Shown: one piece after another, positions 14,301 to 25,365 of the stretch
Layout: the number at the start of each line of letters is the position of its first letter
How positions within the stretch are numbered: position 1 is the first letter of the stretch
Assembly (NCBI GenBank): GCA_010279815.1
Contig: QEOQ01000508.1
Location: 534,254-598,253, forward strand
DNA length: 64,000 bases
Direction of reading: 5' to 3'
Source: Brachionus plicatilis
Taxonomy: Eukaryota; Rotifera; Eurotatoria; Ploima; Brachionidae
The notes under the pieces: model-generated
Told to the model about the DNA's origin: nothing
Database searches by the model: none
Seen by the model: the letters and a program-made list of their open reading frames with translations, nothing else
Made by a program: the position numbers and the translations under genes

Positions 14301-16639
14301 TTTAGATAATCGTTTTTATTTTTTTGAATAATTTAAATTTATATCTTACTTGATATTATCAAGATTATTAATATTGACAAGACATCGGGAAATTTCGACA
14401 GACCCGGTATATTCAATTCTAAATAAGTGACGCTCAGATTTGATATTTTATTGTTAACTAGAGAGTCAATATTTTGACTGAGAGCTCTGGCATCGCTTGA
14501 AACCGCTTTGAAAAATTATTAGATTTAAAAATTCTATAAAAAATTTTAGCTCGTTAAAATTATTCTTAAACAGTAGTGCTAAAGAAAAACCTTATGAAAT
14601 TTTTCATTTAACAGGATCGAGGAACTGTAATCAACTGTTATTACGTAATTTTTATTAAATTCGTCCCAAAATGCTAACGACCTAAAAAGGGTTTATAGGT
14701 AAAATTGGGTATTTAAATATAATTTATTAGGAGTTTTGAAACAAAGTGAAAAAATAAAAAATAAAACTTAAAATTTATTTAAATGTACTTTCTAGTTTTT
14801 GGTCGTAAGCGTTTAGGGACGAATTTACTAAAAATTGCGTAAAATAGCGTAATTTTTCCAATTCTGAGCTTTTAATATAACCAATGTAGCTGTTTAAACT
14901 AGAAATTGTAATCATATTTAAAATTTAAGGTTCTTTAAACAGCATTTATTGTTAATTAAAAACTGTCTTTACAATCCAGAGTATTTAATCAGCAATAATG
15001 TGAGTACCAGTAATGAAGGTGAAAAATATGCTCAAATAAAATTTAAGTTGGAACTCTCGAAAGATTTTTTCGCCCCCAGCGTAATCAAAAAGATTGTTCA
15101 AGAATTAAAAAATTTTTATTTCCTTAGCAAATCGGCTACTTGATGACTTACAAAGAAGAAGAATAAGAGAAAATTCTTTTGAAATCGAAAAATTGGTAAT
15201 AAGTTTGTGGCACAAATTTGATTAAAAAATATCTTCATTATTAGAAAATAATCGTAAGCACATACAAAATCAAAATAATTTATAATGGAGAATCAACTGG
15301 TAAATGGCAACTTGAAGTTCATGATCATAATCAAATGATCAAAATTTAATTGATTTAAATCTTAATAAAAATGATGAAATTAGATTTTTTTAAATTTTTT
15401 TAAAATTAAACATAAGATGTTTATTATTTTAATTTATAAAAAACAAATATTTTTTTTCTAATTGAACTTTAATTGATTCTTTTAAAATCTTTATTTGAAA
15501 ATTTTAAAGACAAATTTAAAATCGACATTAAGGTATCCAAATTATGACTTTAAGTGATATTTTAATATTAATTAAAATATATTACGGCGAAACAAAGTTA
15601 AATTTTGTATTGCAAAATTTCAAAATATTGATTAAGAATTTTTTTGACTTCAGATAAAAATTCATATAATTTTCTATCTAATTATAGATTAAACAAATAA
15701 TGTTTAATAAAGTATAGTCATTTATTATCAAAAAATTGATACAAATTACTATTTTATTTGAATCAAAAACCAAAAATTTTGATTTGAAATTTACAATTGA
15801 TCATGAACTTCAATTTGCCCTGGTAAATATGAACAAAGATAAAAAATTTCAGCAATTATAGTAATCATTTGGATGAAGATTTTATAAACTCAAATAATAT
15901 CAATGAATTTTTAAAAATTTATAAAATAAATTTTAACAGTTATTATGATGATCTTATAAACTTAATTTTATGTGCTCATCACATCATAGATTTATTATTA
16001 TTATTATTTCGGTTTTATAAATAAAATAATTTATTTCAGTATTTGAATAATAAAAAATGGAAAAAAAAATTTGGTGACGCTTTTTTTTTATATTTATCTA
16101 GGAGAAACACTTTTGTTTACATCAAAATAAATCATTTTATATTACTATTTTTTTGTTAATATAGTAAAATACTTTAGATTTTAGAGACATTTTCAGCTAA
16201 CAATAAACGCTGTTTAATGGGCCTTAAATTTTGAATACGATAGTCTTGAAGATGTTTGGGGTTCAACTTTTGTGATAATAATTTTACCTATAACATATTG
16301 AAAAATATAATTCCAACCGATGCAAAATGCCAAAAATTCACCCATTGTCACATACATATATGAATAGGCTGCGCCACTATTTTGAATTTTAGAAGATAGT
16401 TCGCAAAAACAAAGTCCAGATAAAATGCAGGCTACTGCTGCCAAAATAAACGAAATCGCTATTGACGGACCACTTTCATATTTTATACTCTCGCCAATCA
16501 TTATAAAAATTCCATTTAAAGAACAAGAAAGGCCAATTGCTGTTATATCATAAAGACCTAGGGTGCGCTTGTAGCTCACATTCCGATCGATTTTTTGCGT
16601 TTTTTTTCGAAAAATAAATTCAAATTTTTTGCCCAACAT
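11380..16639 (-). CDS. Cationic amino acid transporter, SLC7 CAT type
   Basis: Membrane permease expected to carry basic amino acids across the plasma or an internal membrane (APC superfamily, SLC7A1-4/14 branch). Four exons on the minus strand: 16639-16288, 14505-14350, 14289-13366, 11771-11380; about 607 residues, close to CAT length. Phases match at all junctions (YVIG|AVSSDARALS; ILIIS|TFLLFD; LTTSS|VCTMM). Family marks include the N-terminal first helix (LYDITAIGLSCSLNGIFIMI), YVIG plus A-RA, the central FYAFIGFDAIASTCEE, GALSAYCVVSICLVLLRY, and the C-terminal INMYLMMTISLTVWLILLIW with IYFSYG. Multiple hydrophobic helices are evident (12-14 expected for the family). Introns are 1.78 kb, 60 bp and 1.6 kb; the first contains a hairpin repeat and a broken gene fragment. 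The exact paralogue cannot be set. The start ATG gives a normal-length N-terminus. Confidence 0.93.
14635..14850. repeat. Imperfect inverted repeat (MITE-like) in transporter intron
   Basis: The stretch about 14641-14690 (TTACGTAATTTTTATTAAAT followed by TCGTCCC and CTAACGACC) matches the reverse complement of about 14803-14845 (GGTCGTAAGCGTTTAGGGAC then GAATTTAC) with a few mismatches. A roughly 215-bp hairpin results. No target duplication was identified. Confidence 0.65.
14949..15347 (+). pseudogene. Broken gene fragment antisense in transporter intron 1
   Basis: An open stretch (14949-15143; QIKFKLELSKDFFAPSVIKK region) ends at TGA, but sequence one base out of frame continues plausibly as RLLDDLQRRRIRENSFEIEK. 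A 49-bp intron-like gap follows (gtaata...attag, about 15193-15241), then KIIVSTYKIKIIYNGES...GKWQLEVHDHNQ to a stop near 15347. A single frameshift plus a preserved intron suggests a decayed genomic copy of a real gene rather than a chance ORF. Part of its end (TGAAGTTCATGATCA, about 15313-15327) recurs inverted at about 15806-15820. I do not recognise the family. Confidence 0.35.
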
Positions 16640-16875
16640 TTTTAAAAATTTAGCTACAAAAAATTCAATTTGGCATTTTTTTTTTGAAATTTGTTTCTAA
16701 ATTATTTCTAGTCTTAGCTAATTGACTAAACATGCAATAGATTTTTAGCTTTTTTTTTCACATAACAAAGAAAAATTTTAATATGATGGCAACCGAATTT
16801 CTAGCTACCTGAATTCATTTTATTGATTAATCAAAATGAAAACTAAGGCTTTATGGTTTTTTTTTTTATAAATAT

Positions 16876-17558
16876 TTAAATATCTTCATGCCGTTGAGCT
16901 TTTTCTTTAGTCTCAGTAAATCCATATTTTTCCAAAAGAGGCCTTAAATCCCGTCGCATGGCAAACGCATCTTCGCCATCCGCATAATACTTTGCCTCGG
17001 TGTCATTAATTCTAAATAAAATAAAATGAGATAGGAAAAAAGTGTGCTTTTTTAATTACTGGAACTTAAGACTGTTCTGGTACAAATGGAGAGCAGCTCG
17101 ATTGCTAACACGGACATGGAGTGATACATATTGAGCATTGAAATTTTCTACCATTGCACGTGAGGCTTGTTCCATCAGCTTTTGAGCGATGCCCAGTCTT
17201 CGAAAGCTTCTTTTGACAGCCTAAAAAAAATTTAAATGAGCAAAAAAGATTTGAGAATTTGACGCAGATTTACCAAAGATGTGATGTGTCCATGCGGAAC
17301 TTTGTCATCATTATTGTCATCTTCCATTTTAGCTAAAACATAGCCTACAATGTTTCCGTTGTCATCCTCAGCTACATAAGAGACATGTGGCCACGAGAGA
17401 CCATGATACATGTAGTATTTCATTTGGTAGTTCTCTGGCAAGCAGAGAAGATTGCAATGCTGCATATTAATCAAGTCTTCTTGCTAATTAAAAAATTAAA
17501 TTAAATAACCTCTTTTGTTCTAATTGAACCATGTTACTTTGGCGTTACGGATAAGCAT
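16876..17558 (-). CDS. NAA10: N-alpha-acetyltransferase 10, NatA catalytic subunit
   Basis: Catalytic GNAT subunit of the NatA complex, which acetylates protein N-termini co-translationally at ribosomes with NAA15. Four exons: 17558-17538 (MLIRNAK), 17483-17274, 17220-17060, 17011-16876; 175 residues. Introns are 54, 53 and 48 bp, all GT-AG, with exact frame continuity. Nearly every block of NAA10 is present: [53 protein letters not shown], then [16 protein letters not shown] (the acetyl-CoA-binding R/Q-x-x-G-x-A loop, here RRLGIA), [15 protein letters not shown] and [16 protein letters not shown]. The acidic, serine-rich C-terminal tail of vertebrate NAA10 (about 235 residues) is much shorter here, ending [10 protein letters not shown]. 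It is divergently arranged with NEDD1. Identification is near certain. Confidence 0.98.
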
Positions 17559-17731
17559 TTTTATTTCATTCAAATTAAAATATTTTTTCAGCTAAATGAA
17601 TACTAAAACATAAAAATTAAAGTAAATATACTAGAACTAGACTTAAAAAGAAATAACATTTGCTTTTAAATGTTGATAAATTAATTTGTTCTATTTTTCA
17701 AATTAAAAATTAAATTTGTCTCAAGTTGAAA
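17559..17731. promoter_or_regulatory. Shared divergent promoter region, NAA10 / NEDD1
   Basis: Only 173 bp separate the NAA10 ATG (17558, minus) from the NEDD1 ATG (17732, plus), so both 5' UTRs and promoters must fit or overlap here. The segment is AT-rich with no obvious TATA motif that could be assigned. A bidirectional promoter is inferred from the layout alone. Confidence 0.5.
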
Positions 17732-19705
17732 ATGTTTGTTTCCAGTGGTAATGAAGTAAAGGCTTGGAATTCGGATACCAATGATTTGATAGTTCAATAC
17801 TCGCCAAAAAGTCCCAGCCTTGGCACCATTCATTCATTCTCAATTAGACCAGACAGTAATTTTTTGCTTGTCTTTTATTTCAAGAAAACAGTCAATTTTA
17901 TCTTAAAGACGCCCAGATAGCTTGTGTTTTTGAGAGTGGCTGCATTAAATTCATCAACAGTGACACAGGGTTCAACGATGAAATTTTGGACGTGGTAAGT
18001 TTGACCAAAAATCTGCATAATTAAGGCATTTAATCTTAAATTAGTCAGACCCTAAAGCATGTTGTTTTGACTCGATAGGCAGACAATTTGCCGTTGGCAC
18101 CATGAACAGCTACATTGAAATTTTTGATATCAAGTCACATTCATTGAAAAAAAAGCTGTGGAAAATAAATCCACCATCGGGACCAGTCAACTGCATATCT
18201 TGGAGTAAAACTGATCGAAATTTGGCAACTGGTCATCCAAACGGATGCATCAACCTGTTCAATTCGGTTATGTATAATTTTTCGACCCCTCTTATTCACC
18301 CCAAATTTAATGATCTAAAATCTCCCATTGTAACTACTTTACAGTGGTCACTAAAAAATCCACCCCAATTATTATCAGGATATGATGATGGGTCTGTCAT
18401 TCTTTGGGACACAATTAAATCCCAGCCAGTTTCGGTGATAAAAGCACACAGCACTCCTTGCACCACTGTCCTTTCCGGTCTTGGACCATCGCTTTTACTC
18501 ATCAGCAGTTGTTTAGACGGATATTTGAATTTATACGACTGTACAACAAATAGAACTGTAAAAACAATTCAATGCCACAGCAGCATTACATCATGTGACT
18601 TATCTTCAAATGGTTATACCATGTGTGTGGGCACCATTAGTGGTTATATACAATTAATTGATATTAGACACAATCAGCAGCCTTTGAACACATTCAAAGC
18701 GCACGAAACTGCTGTTCATTTCATAAAGTATGCCAACAACTTTAACCATAAGCCAAAGTCGACCAATACTAGCATAAGCAGCAATCAGTCTAGCCAAATC
18801 GAAGGTCATTCTTTGATTAAAAAATCAAGTTCTTATAACTTTGATTTAAATCAGCATAACAATTTGAATCCAACATTGCCTAATCCGAATACGCTGAGCA
18901 TATATTCACCGGAAAATCAGAGGGCTGTGCCGAAGATTCGGGCTCAGAATTCGGGCGGAAATTTGTCAAATTTCATGGACCCTAGTTCAAATGAATCAAG
19001 AAAAACAAATTTTTCACTGCCACTCTCATCGACAAATATCAACACTCCGAACAGTTTGATTTTATTTTTCAATTAATTTGTTTAAAGTTAAATAAAATTT
19101 TATTTAAAGGCCTTAACAGATTCGAAAATTCTAAAGTATCAAAAGAAAGAGGAGATTTGTATTCGCCTGTGTCGAATGGACCTTCCAATGATGACAATAA
19201 TTCGAATGGACATGGCAAAAATAATGGTGCTTCGCCGTATTCCTTGAATAATCTTGCACCAAAAATGTCATCAACTAAGATTAGTCAGGGCGTGAGTCCT
19301 AAAATTCAATCATCTATTAAAATTCAAGTTTCAAACATTTCTGGTGAAAAAATGACTATTGATTCACCTGTCAAAACTGAATCACTGGTGGACCCAGCAA
19401 ACAAAAGTGAGACAAAATATTTTAAAAATTCAAATGGTTCTGAGGATAGAGAACAAAACGGTAGTCCAGCTGGCTTTAGCTTACCGTTAGATTTGGTTCG
19501 AGAAATAGTAAATGACTCTGTAGATAATCTAAAATATGAATTAATGAGTGAGAATTTTAAATTCAAAGCGGAAATGATCCGAGAATTTATGGAGATGAAA
19601 AAATGCATAGAAGAATCATTCAAAGCCGCTTCTGTAAATGATGCTTTAGTCGCTGAAATTCAACGTTTGCGTGAGGAAAATAAAAGACTTAAAAAAACAT
19701 ACTAA
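17732..19705 (+). CDS. NEDD1: NEDD1 (GCP-WD), gamma-tubulin ring complex targeting WD40 protein
   Basis: Adaptor that brings the gamma-tubulin ring complex to centrosomes and spindles. Exons 17732-17855, 17909-17994, 18045-19053, 19110-19705, introns 50-56 bp; about 604 residues against about 660 in human. The N-terminal half is a WD40 propeller: FVSSGNEVKAWN, ACCFDSIGRQFAVGT, INCISWSKTDRNLATGHPNG-like blades, LLSGYDDGSVILWDT, SSCLDGYLNLYDCTTNRTVK, YTMCVGTISGYIQLIDIRHN. A polar serine/asparagine-rich linker follows. The C-terminus is the family's helical segment for gamma-tubulin binding: DLVREIVNDSVDNLKYEL, then MIREFMEMKKCIEESF and VNDALVAEIQRLREENKR. The last donor (gtttga) is atypical but frame and position fit. 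The start at 17732 was chosen because an upstream TTG is not a credible eukaryotic start. Confidence 0.93.
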
Positions 19706-20410
19706 ATTTTGAAAATTTTTTATAATTTTTTTTATTAAATCGATTTTGGTATTTTCCATTTTGTACTTTAAAAATTAAAGTTGAATAAGTTACTAATTTT
19801 TTTAGCTTAAAAAAATTGAATAAAATTTTTTGAATAAAATATTAAAGATTTCATAATTTTAAATTTAATTGTTCAAAAATTTTGAAAGAAAAAAAAAACT
19901 TATTTCATTTGCTTTTACGTGTCAGTTTTAGCCTGAATCTTATATCATTATTACGTTAAAATAACCCAAGATTGGTTTATGTAAATTCATAATAGGATTC
20001 AAGCTTAAAAGTTGGACTTTGGAAAAATATGCTAAAAACGGCATAATATTTTAAGATGGTTACGAAATCTCTCTTAAATTCTACAAAAATTTTAAATAAA
20101 CTATAAACTTTAATTTGGTAGGATTTAAATTTTAAAAATAACACACCAAGTATTTTTACAAATAAAATTTGAATAAAATTATTGAATTGCTAAAAATGCT
20201 TAATTAAAATTTTATACTGCACCTGAATGTTTATTATGTCGATAAAATTTTTATATTTCTTTGATTTAAATTACAGAGCTTTTAAGAGGAAATTTTATTT
20301 TTTTTAGTTTATTTTGTTCAACTAATTATTTACTTCATAAATACAGTCATAGATTACGCAAGGTTTCGACTTTTATCGATTTTAAAGTCACTGATTAAAT
20401 TCATAAAAAA
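19706..20410. other. Intergenic, no feature seen
   Basis: AT-rich spacer between NEDD1 and the orphan ORF; no exon, RNA gene or clear repeat recognised. Confidence 0.6.
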
Positions 20411-20833
20411 ATGAATTTCAAAAATTCCCAATCGAACAGCCTTAAAACTATCAGTGAATGTGTTGATTCGGACAGAATTTATGTTTTAGAGTTTAATCCG
20501 GTCGATAAAGCTATTTTTGTTACAAATGTCAGAATGGATCAGTCCGAAATCGATACTGTTGTTAAATCAAATGGTAAAATAAATGGCATGTCTGAAATTT
20601 TAGATAGTCAGAACCAATTTAATCGAAAAAATTTCATTTTATCTAATATTTCAAATATTGAAAAGTGTGAAGCGAAACAAAATTTAAATGAAAAAATTTT
20701 AACATTGGAAGTGCCTAATCAGGAAGTAATCAATGAGAATTTTCTAGATGAAATCAACGGCAATCATTTGAGACAGAGTTTTTATGAAATTAACCAAAAA
20801 TATTATAATCAAAATTTTATTTCTAACAAATAA
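20411..20833 (+). CDS. Orphan single-exon protein, 140 residues
   Basis: ATG at 20411 follows an A-rich context and opens a 140-codon frame that is less AT-biased than its flanks. The product begins MNFKNSQSNSLKTISECVDS, contains YVLEFNPVDKAIFVTNVRMD, and is otherwise acidic/polar and asparagine-rich, ending YYNQNFISNK. No signal peptide, membrane span, cysteine pattern or family motif is seen. It stands between NEDD1 and the converging exchanger gene, 120 bp from the latter's stop. It is plausibly a real lineage-specific gene, but chance or a missing upstream exon cannot be excluded. Confidence 0.45.
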   Translation: MNFKNSQSNSLKTISECVDSDRIYVLEFNPVDKAIFVTNVRMDQSEIDTVVKSNGKINGMSEILDSQNQFNRKNFILSNISNIEKCEAKQNLNEKILTLEVPNQEVINENFLDEINGNHLRQSFYEINQKYYNQNFISNK

Positions 20834-20953
20834 TTTCTAAATTTATTGAAAACTTGACTTATTTTAAATTTTTTAGTTTTAATTTTTTTTAAATTTTTTA
20901 TCCAAAATAAATAAAAAAATAATTTAGAAAAAATCTATTGAATTATTAAGTTT

Positions 20954-23900
20954 TCAATTGACATTCTCCATTTCCATTTCGTCTCCGTTTATTTGAATGC
21001 CTAAGTTTTCTGCCTTTAAGAAAAAAAAAATTATTTTTTTATTGATAAAAGTTTTAAGACATGAAACCTAAATTCTCAAAAATTATTGTAAATAATGGGT
21101 TAGGGCTAAAATAATTTTTTTAAATAAATTTTTTAATCAGAATTCGACAATTAAAAAAAAAATAATTTTTAACAGAGAAAATTTCCATTCAAACACTTTC
21201 AATGTAACAAAATTACCCAATTCATTTAATGCTTAAATTTCTTGCTCTTTCATATTTTTGAAATGCTTTGCTTTGCCCTTAAACCTAAAAATCTACCTTT
21301 TCTCTGCTAATCTAAAACTTAAAAATAGCAATTAAGAAAATGGATAAAGCATGTTGGTGGCAGGCTGTTAATTAATATAACTGCTTTGGATTAATTGATC
21401 CTCACAGCATTAACAACTCTTGTATGTATGTTGTGAATTTTATTTAAAAAAAAATTAAAAAATTACTTTACTAAATCCTATAACTGATTTTAAAATTTCT
21501 TCACCCAAATTCGATCTATGTAATTACGAATGTATATATAGATTGGAAAATTCAATTTTAAATGTAAGCTTTTACATTTATGTAATATGCTGGTTATTCT
21601 CGGAAATACAATTGCTTCTAATTTAAAGAATACCTGGTAAGATATTAGATTTCTTTCATTTTTAAAACATTAAGTTCATTTTATTTTTCATTTTTATATT
21701 TTATTAAATTTTGTAAAATTATTGATGCATCAAATCAATCAACTGGTACGATTTTCAGAAAAATAATTTGACTCGAAGAAAAAAAAGTTTAATTAATCTA
21801 AAATTTATTATTAGATTCTTGTTAATAATTATAAAAAAAAAATTTTTTTTTGAAACTTACGCTTATATTTTCAAATTGGCCACGTGAATCATTTATCAAA
21901 AAGTTTTCCTCATTAAAGCCATCGTTTTCCTTCAGGAAAAATAGAAAATGAATGCAATTTAAACCAAAAAATCAAATACCTCAATCTGTTCTATAGTGGT
22001 CAATAATCTAGCAATTGGCAAGAGTTTATTTGGAAGATTGTCTATCAAAGTTGGACGACTATTTGTCAAAAACGGTTTAACAAATTTTTTATCAAGGCTC
22101 CGCAAAAGCTTAAAAATGACCAATTTGCTCAAAAATGCTTTAAATTTTCCTTTGATCTTTTGGTTTTTATCCTTGTCAACTTTATCAGCGGTACTATCGG
22201 CTGATCTTTAGTAATTAAAATAAAGTCTAAAAATTAAACAAACATAAAACTAACTCAATATTCAGCAATTCAATGACTTTTTTTGTCATTCCACCACAAA
22301 AAACAACTGTAATTATAACAATAACTGAAGTAGTAGTTAAAATTAGTTGCCTAGAAGATGTTGACGTATTTCTTATCGCCAGTCCGAAAGCTAAAGCTCC
22401 TCTTAGTCCAGAGAAAAACATCAAATTCTGATTTTTTAATTTAATCTTATTTGAACTTGATCGAGTCAAATTAATTAAATATGACAATGGATAAATGTTC
22501 ACTGCTCTACCAAATAAAATGACAATTAAACTTGGTAATATAAAACCTGCTTCCCATTGATGATTTCGAAATGTGAACATTGATATACCAATGTATATGA
22601 AAATAAAATTTTCACTCAAAAAACTAATCAAATGAAAAATCTGAAATTTTAATCTTGAAGAATAGTTAAATTTAAATCTAAATTTTTTACCTGTCTGGTT
22701 TGAAATTTTGAATCTACACTTAAATTATTAAAGGTATAATGAGCTTGGAAAATCCCCGCTATCAGCATGGTGACTATACCCGACAATCCAATGGCTTCAG
22801 ATGCATAGAAGGCTGAGTAAGATATAAGGATAAAAAGAGCTGTTTCCAAACTAGGATGATGTCTTATTTTAGTGAATTTTGTTAATATAGCATTTGTACA
22901 CCCGACCAGACTTCCTACCAAAATCGAGCCCAGAAAAATTACGAAAAAACTTCCAATTGCTCTGAAAAATTGACCGGCTTCGAGGGAATTTCCGGAAAAT
23001 TTTTCAATTTGCCTTTTAAAAAAATTTAAAATTTAGATTTAAACATCTTCGTCAAAATTTACTGAACAAGAATTAAAGAAACAGCGTCGTTCAGAACACT
23101 TTCGCCGAATATCAAAGAATATAGACTCAAATCCAAGTTTTGATCGCTAAAAATTGAAAGAGTGGTAACTGGATCTGTTGCTGAAACAATTGAACCAAAT
23201 AAAAGACAATCTAAAAACTTCATATATCCTAAAGACTTTTGCCATGATACTACCCAGTACATTAATCCTCTAAAATTCAAAAAAAAAAATTTTAAAGATC
23301 AAAATTGTAAGAAAAAAAGTACCCGATGACAAAACTTGAAATTGTTGTTCCAATTAAAGCAAACATCAAAATGGCACCAAAATTTTTAAAAAATTGTTTC
23401 TAGAAATTAAAAAAAATATATAGGAATTTTAAAAATTTTAATAAGATACTCTTTTCATTGAATATCCAGCTTGGAATATAATCGGAGGTAGCAATATGTT
23501 AAAGAACGTCTCAGGATTAAAAGTGACTTTTTCTTCAAAATCACGCGAAACCATACTTGAAGTGTCAGAACTTGGTTCTTTAAATTTATAAACAAAATTT
23601 TGAGTCAGATTTGGAATAGACATATAGACATATTCAGGTAAATCGTCGATGCTATTTAAAGTAAGATTAGCTGGTGTGAAGAATATTGAGCGTTTTTGAT
23701 TATCCTTAAATACATAACGAATCAAAGCCCCAAAGATTGAACCTTAAGAAATAAATAAATTGATTTTTGAAGTGTTTTGGTAAAAAAAATTAACCATAAA
23801 ATATGGCTAATCCAGTTTCGTGAACGTATTTAAATTTTTTATGCTTTAAAAACCAAATGGTGAGAATAACTAGTATAAGGAGAGACAAAAATAGAAATAA

Positions 23901-23975
23901 ATCGACTGAGTCGACTATGTGCTCGTGAGTTTCTCGCTTTGTTTCTTCTTCACGAATAATTTGATCTTGATTCAT
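20954..23975 (-). CDS. Sodium/hydrogen exchanger, SLC9A6/7/9 (endosomal) type
   Basis: Cation/proton antiporter expected to adjust endosomal pH. Nine exons on the minus strand: 23975-23795, 23742-23450, 23399-23323, 23269-23063, 23012-22691, 22640-22255, 22205-21980, 21929-21861, 21013-20954; about 606 residues. All junctions keep frame, and most introns are about 50 bp except the last (847 bp). Signature stretches: [86 protein letters not shown] (the ND pair of the transport core), [92 protein letters not shown]. The soluble tail contains [14 protein letters not shown], matching the NHE6/7/9 group, and ends acidic. The HYTYNNLS- and GLRGA-type motifs favour NHE6/7/9 over plasma-membrane NHEs. 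Long N-terminal signal sequences are absent. Confidence 0.93.
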
Positions 23976-24936
23976 TTTGAAATAAAATTAATTTAGCCAA
24001 GAATTTTTTTTTTTCTAATTTGGTTCTTATCTTTAAAAAAATGATAAAAAACAGGAGATAATTTTTTTTTTATTTTCAATTAAAGTTTTAAGTATTAAAG
24101 TTATTTTCAATTTTATTTTAAGATGTTTCAAGTTAAAGGTTATAAAAATTTTAATTTAAAAATGTTGGTAAAAAATTAATCTTAAATTATTTTAAATTAA
24201 TATTTTTTTTTTATTTAAATATTTTTTACAAAATGTATTTAGTTAAATAAAAAAAAGTCACCTAAAATTTTTCATAATTTTTTAAATTAAGCCTCTATAA
24301 TTTTCTATTCAATGAAAAGATAATTTTTGGTATTACTGTAAAAGAAATTATCTAAAATGTCAATTTTATTCACTTTTTCACAAAAATGATGCAAAAATTT
24401 TATGCATAATAAAAACTCAAATTACCACTATTACTCAAATTTAGGGAATTTATTTAATTAAGATTGTCTTTTTTATCGAAAGAACCTGTAAAAGCCTAAG
24501 TCCAAAAAATTAATGTTTGTTCGCAAATTATAGTCGATTTTTTTAGTTTTCCATTAAAATTCACAATAACCTTAGATCGTAGCAGTACTGGTACTTGAAA
24601 AATAAAATTTCAAAATTTTTTAATTAATTGTATTGAAATTTTTTTATAAAATTAAATTAAACAATAAAAAAAAAGAATGATTTTTTGAAAAGGAATAAAA
24701 CAATTAAAAAAAGATGATTAAAGCTTTGAATGAGCTCAAAAGTGGTTGAAACTGAAAGTGATTCAAGAAAAAAGGTTTTTTTAAAATGAATTCAAATAAT
24801 CCGTTGATTTTAAATTTAATTAATACTTTCATCAGTTTACTTAAATTAATATGGAAAAAGATAATAATATTCATCAGCATTAATTTATTAACAAAATTAG
24901 TTCTAATTTTAAAGAGATACAAACATAATAGAAAAA
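23976..24936. other. Intergenic, AT-rich
   Basis: Spacer between the exchanger start and the TXNL4A stop. Two opposed hydrophobic short ORFs (24704-24968 area) are mutual shadows in AT-rich DNA, overlap the TXNL4A 3' end and are not supported. Confidence 0.6.
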
Positions 24937-25365
24937 TTAATAGCGATATTTTGTTGAATAGTCTTTAGGCGATATAACCAAACCACGTCCTTTGCGAGCT
25001 CCTCGATAAACAGTTTCTACGATGTCAACAAATTCCTGAGTGTTGTCAAGGGCCCAGTTAATTTTATTGTTGTTACCAGTTCCTAAATCAATCATAATAT
25101 GCTTATTACGATAAAAAAACATTACTGTACAAGGATCGTACAATTCGTACATTTTATTGAAATCAGGTACTTCTGAAATGTCGACTAAATAAATGACTGC
25201 AAAATTTTTTATCTTTTCAGCAACCTTATACAATACTTCATCCATTTTCATGCATGTGGGATCCCAATCGTGACCAAATCTGATTATAACAACTTTATCT
25301 TCTTCAGACAGAATAGCTTGATCGACTTGCCAGCCATTGTACAAATGAGGTAACATATACGACAT
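24937..25365 (-). CDS. TXNL4A: Thioredoxin-like U5 snRNP protein DIM1
   Basis: Core U5 / tri-snRNP component (15 kDa, Dib1 in yeast) needed for pre-mRNA splicing in the nucleus. One exon, 142 codons, exactly the family length. Almost every residue follows the family: MSYMLPHLYNGWQVDQAI, VVIIRFGHDWDPTCMKMDEV, NFAVIYLVDISEVPDFNKMY, DPCTVMFFYRNKHIMIDLGT, GNNNKINWALDNTQEF, YRGARKGRGLVISPKDYS. The thioredoxin fold lacks the redox CxxC pair, as is normal for DIM1. Directly before the ATG the minus strand reads ttttagg, so a 5' UTR intron may end there. Identification is certain. Confidence 0.99.
   Translation of the reverse strand: MSYMLPHLYNGWQVDQAILSEEDKVVIIRFGHDWDPTCMKMDEVLYKVAEKIKNFAVIYLVDISEVPDFNKMYELYDPCTVMFFYRNKHIMIDLGTGNNNKINWALDNTQEFVDIVETVYRGARKGRGLVISPKDYSTKYRY

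Noticed and set aside
24704..24968. Opposed hydrophobic ORFs between the exchanger and TXNL4A
   Set aside because: Low-complexity Leu/Ile/Lys translations of AT-rich DNA on both strands, one overlapping the TXNL4A 3' end.
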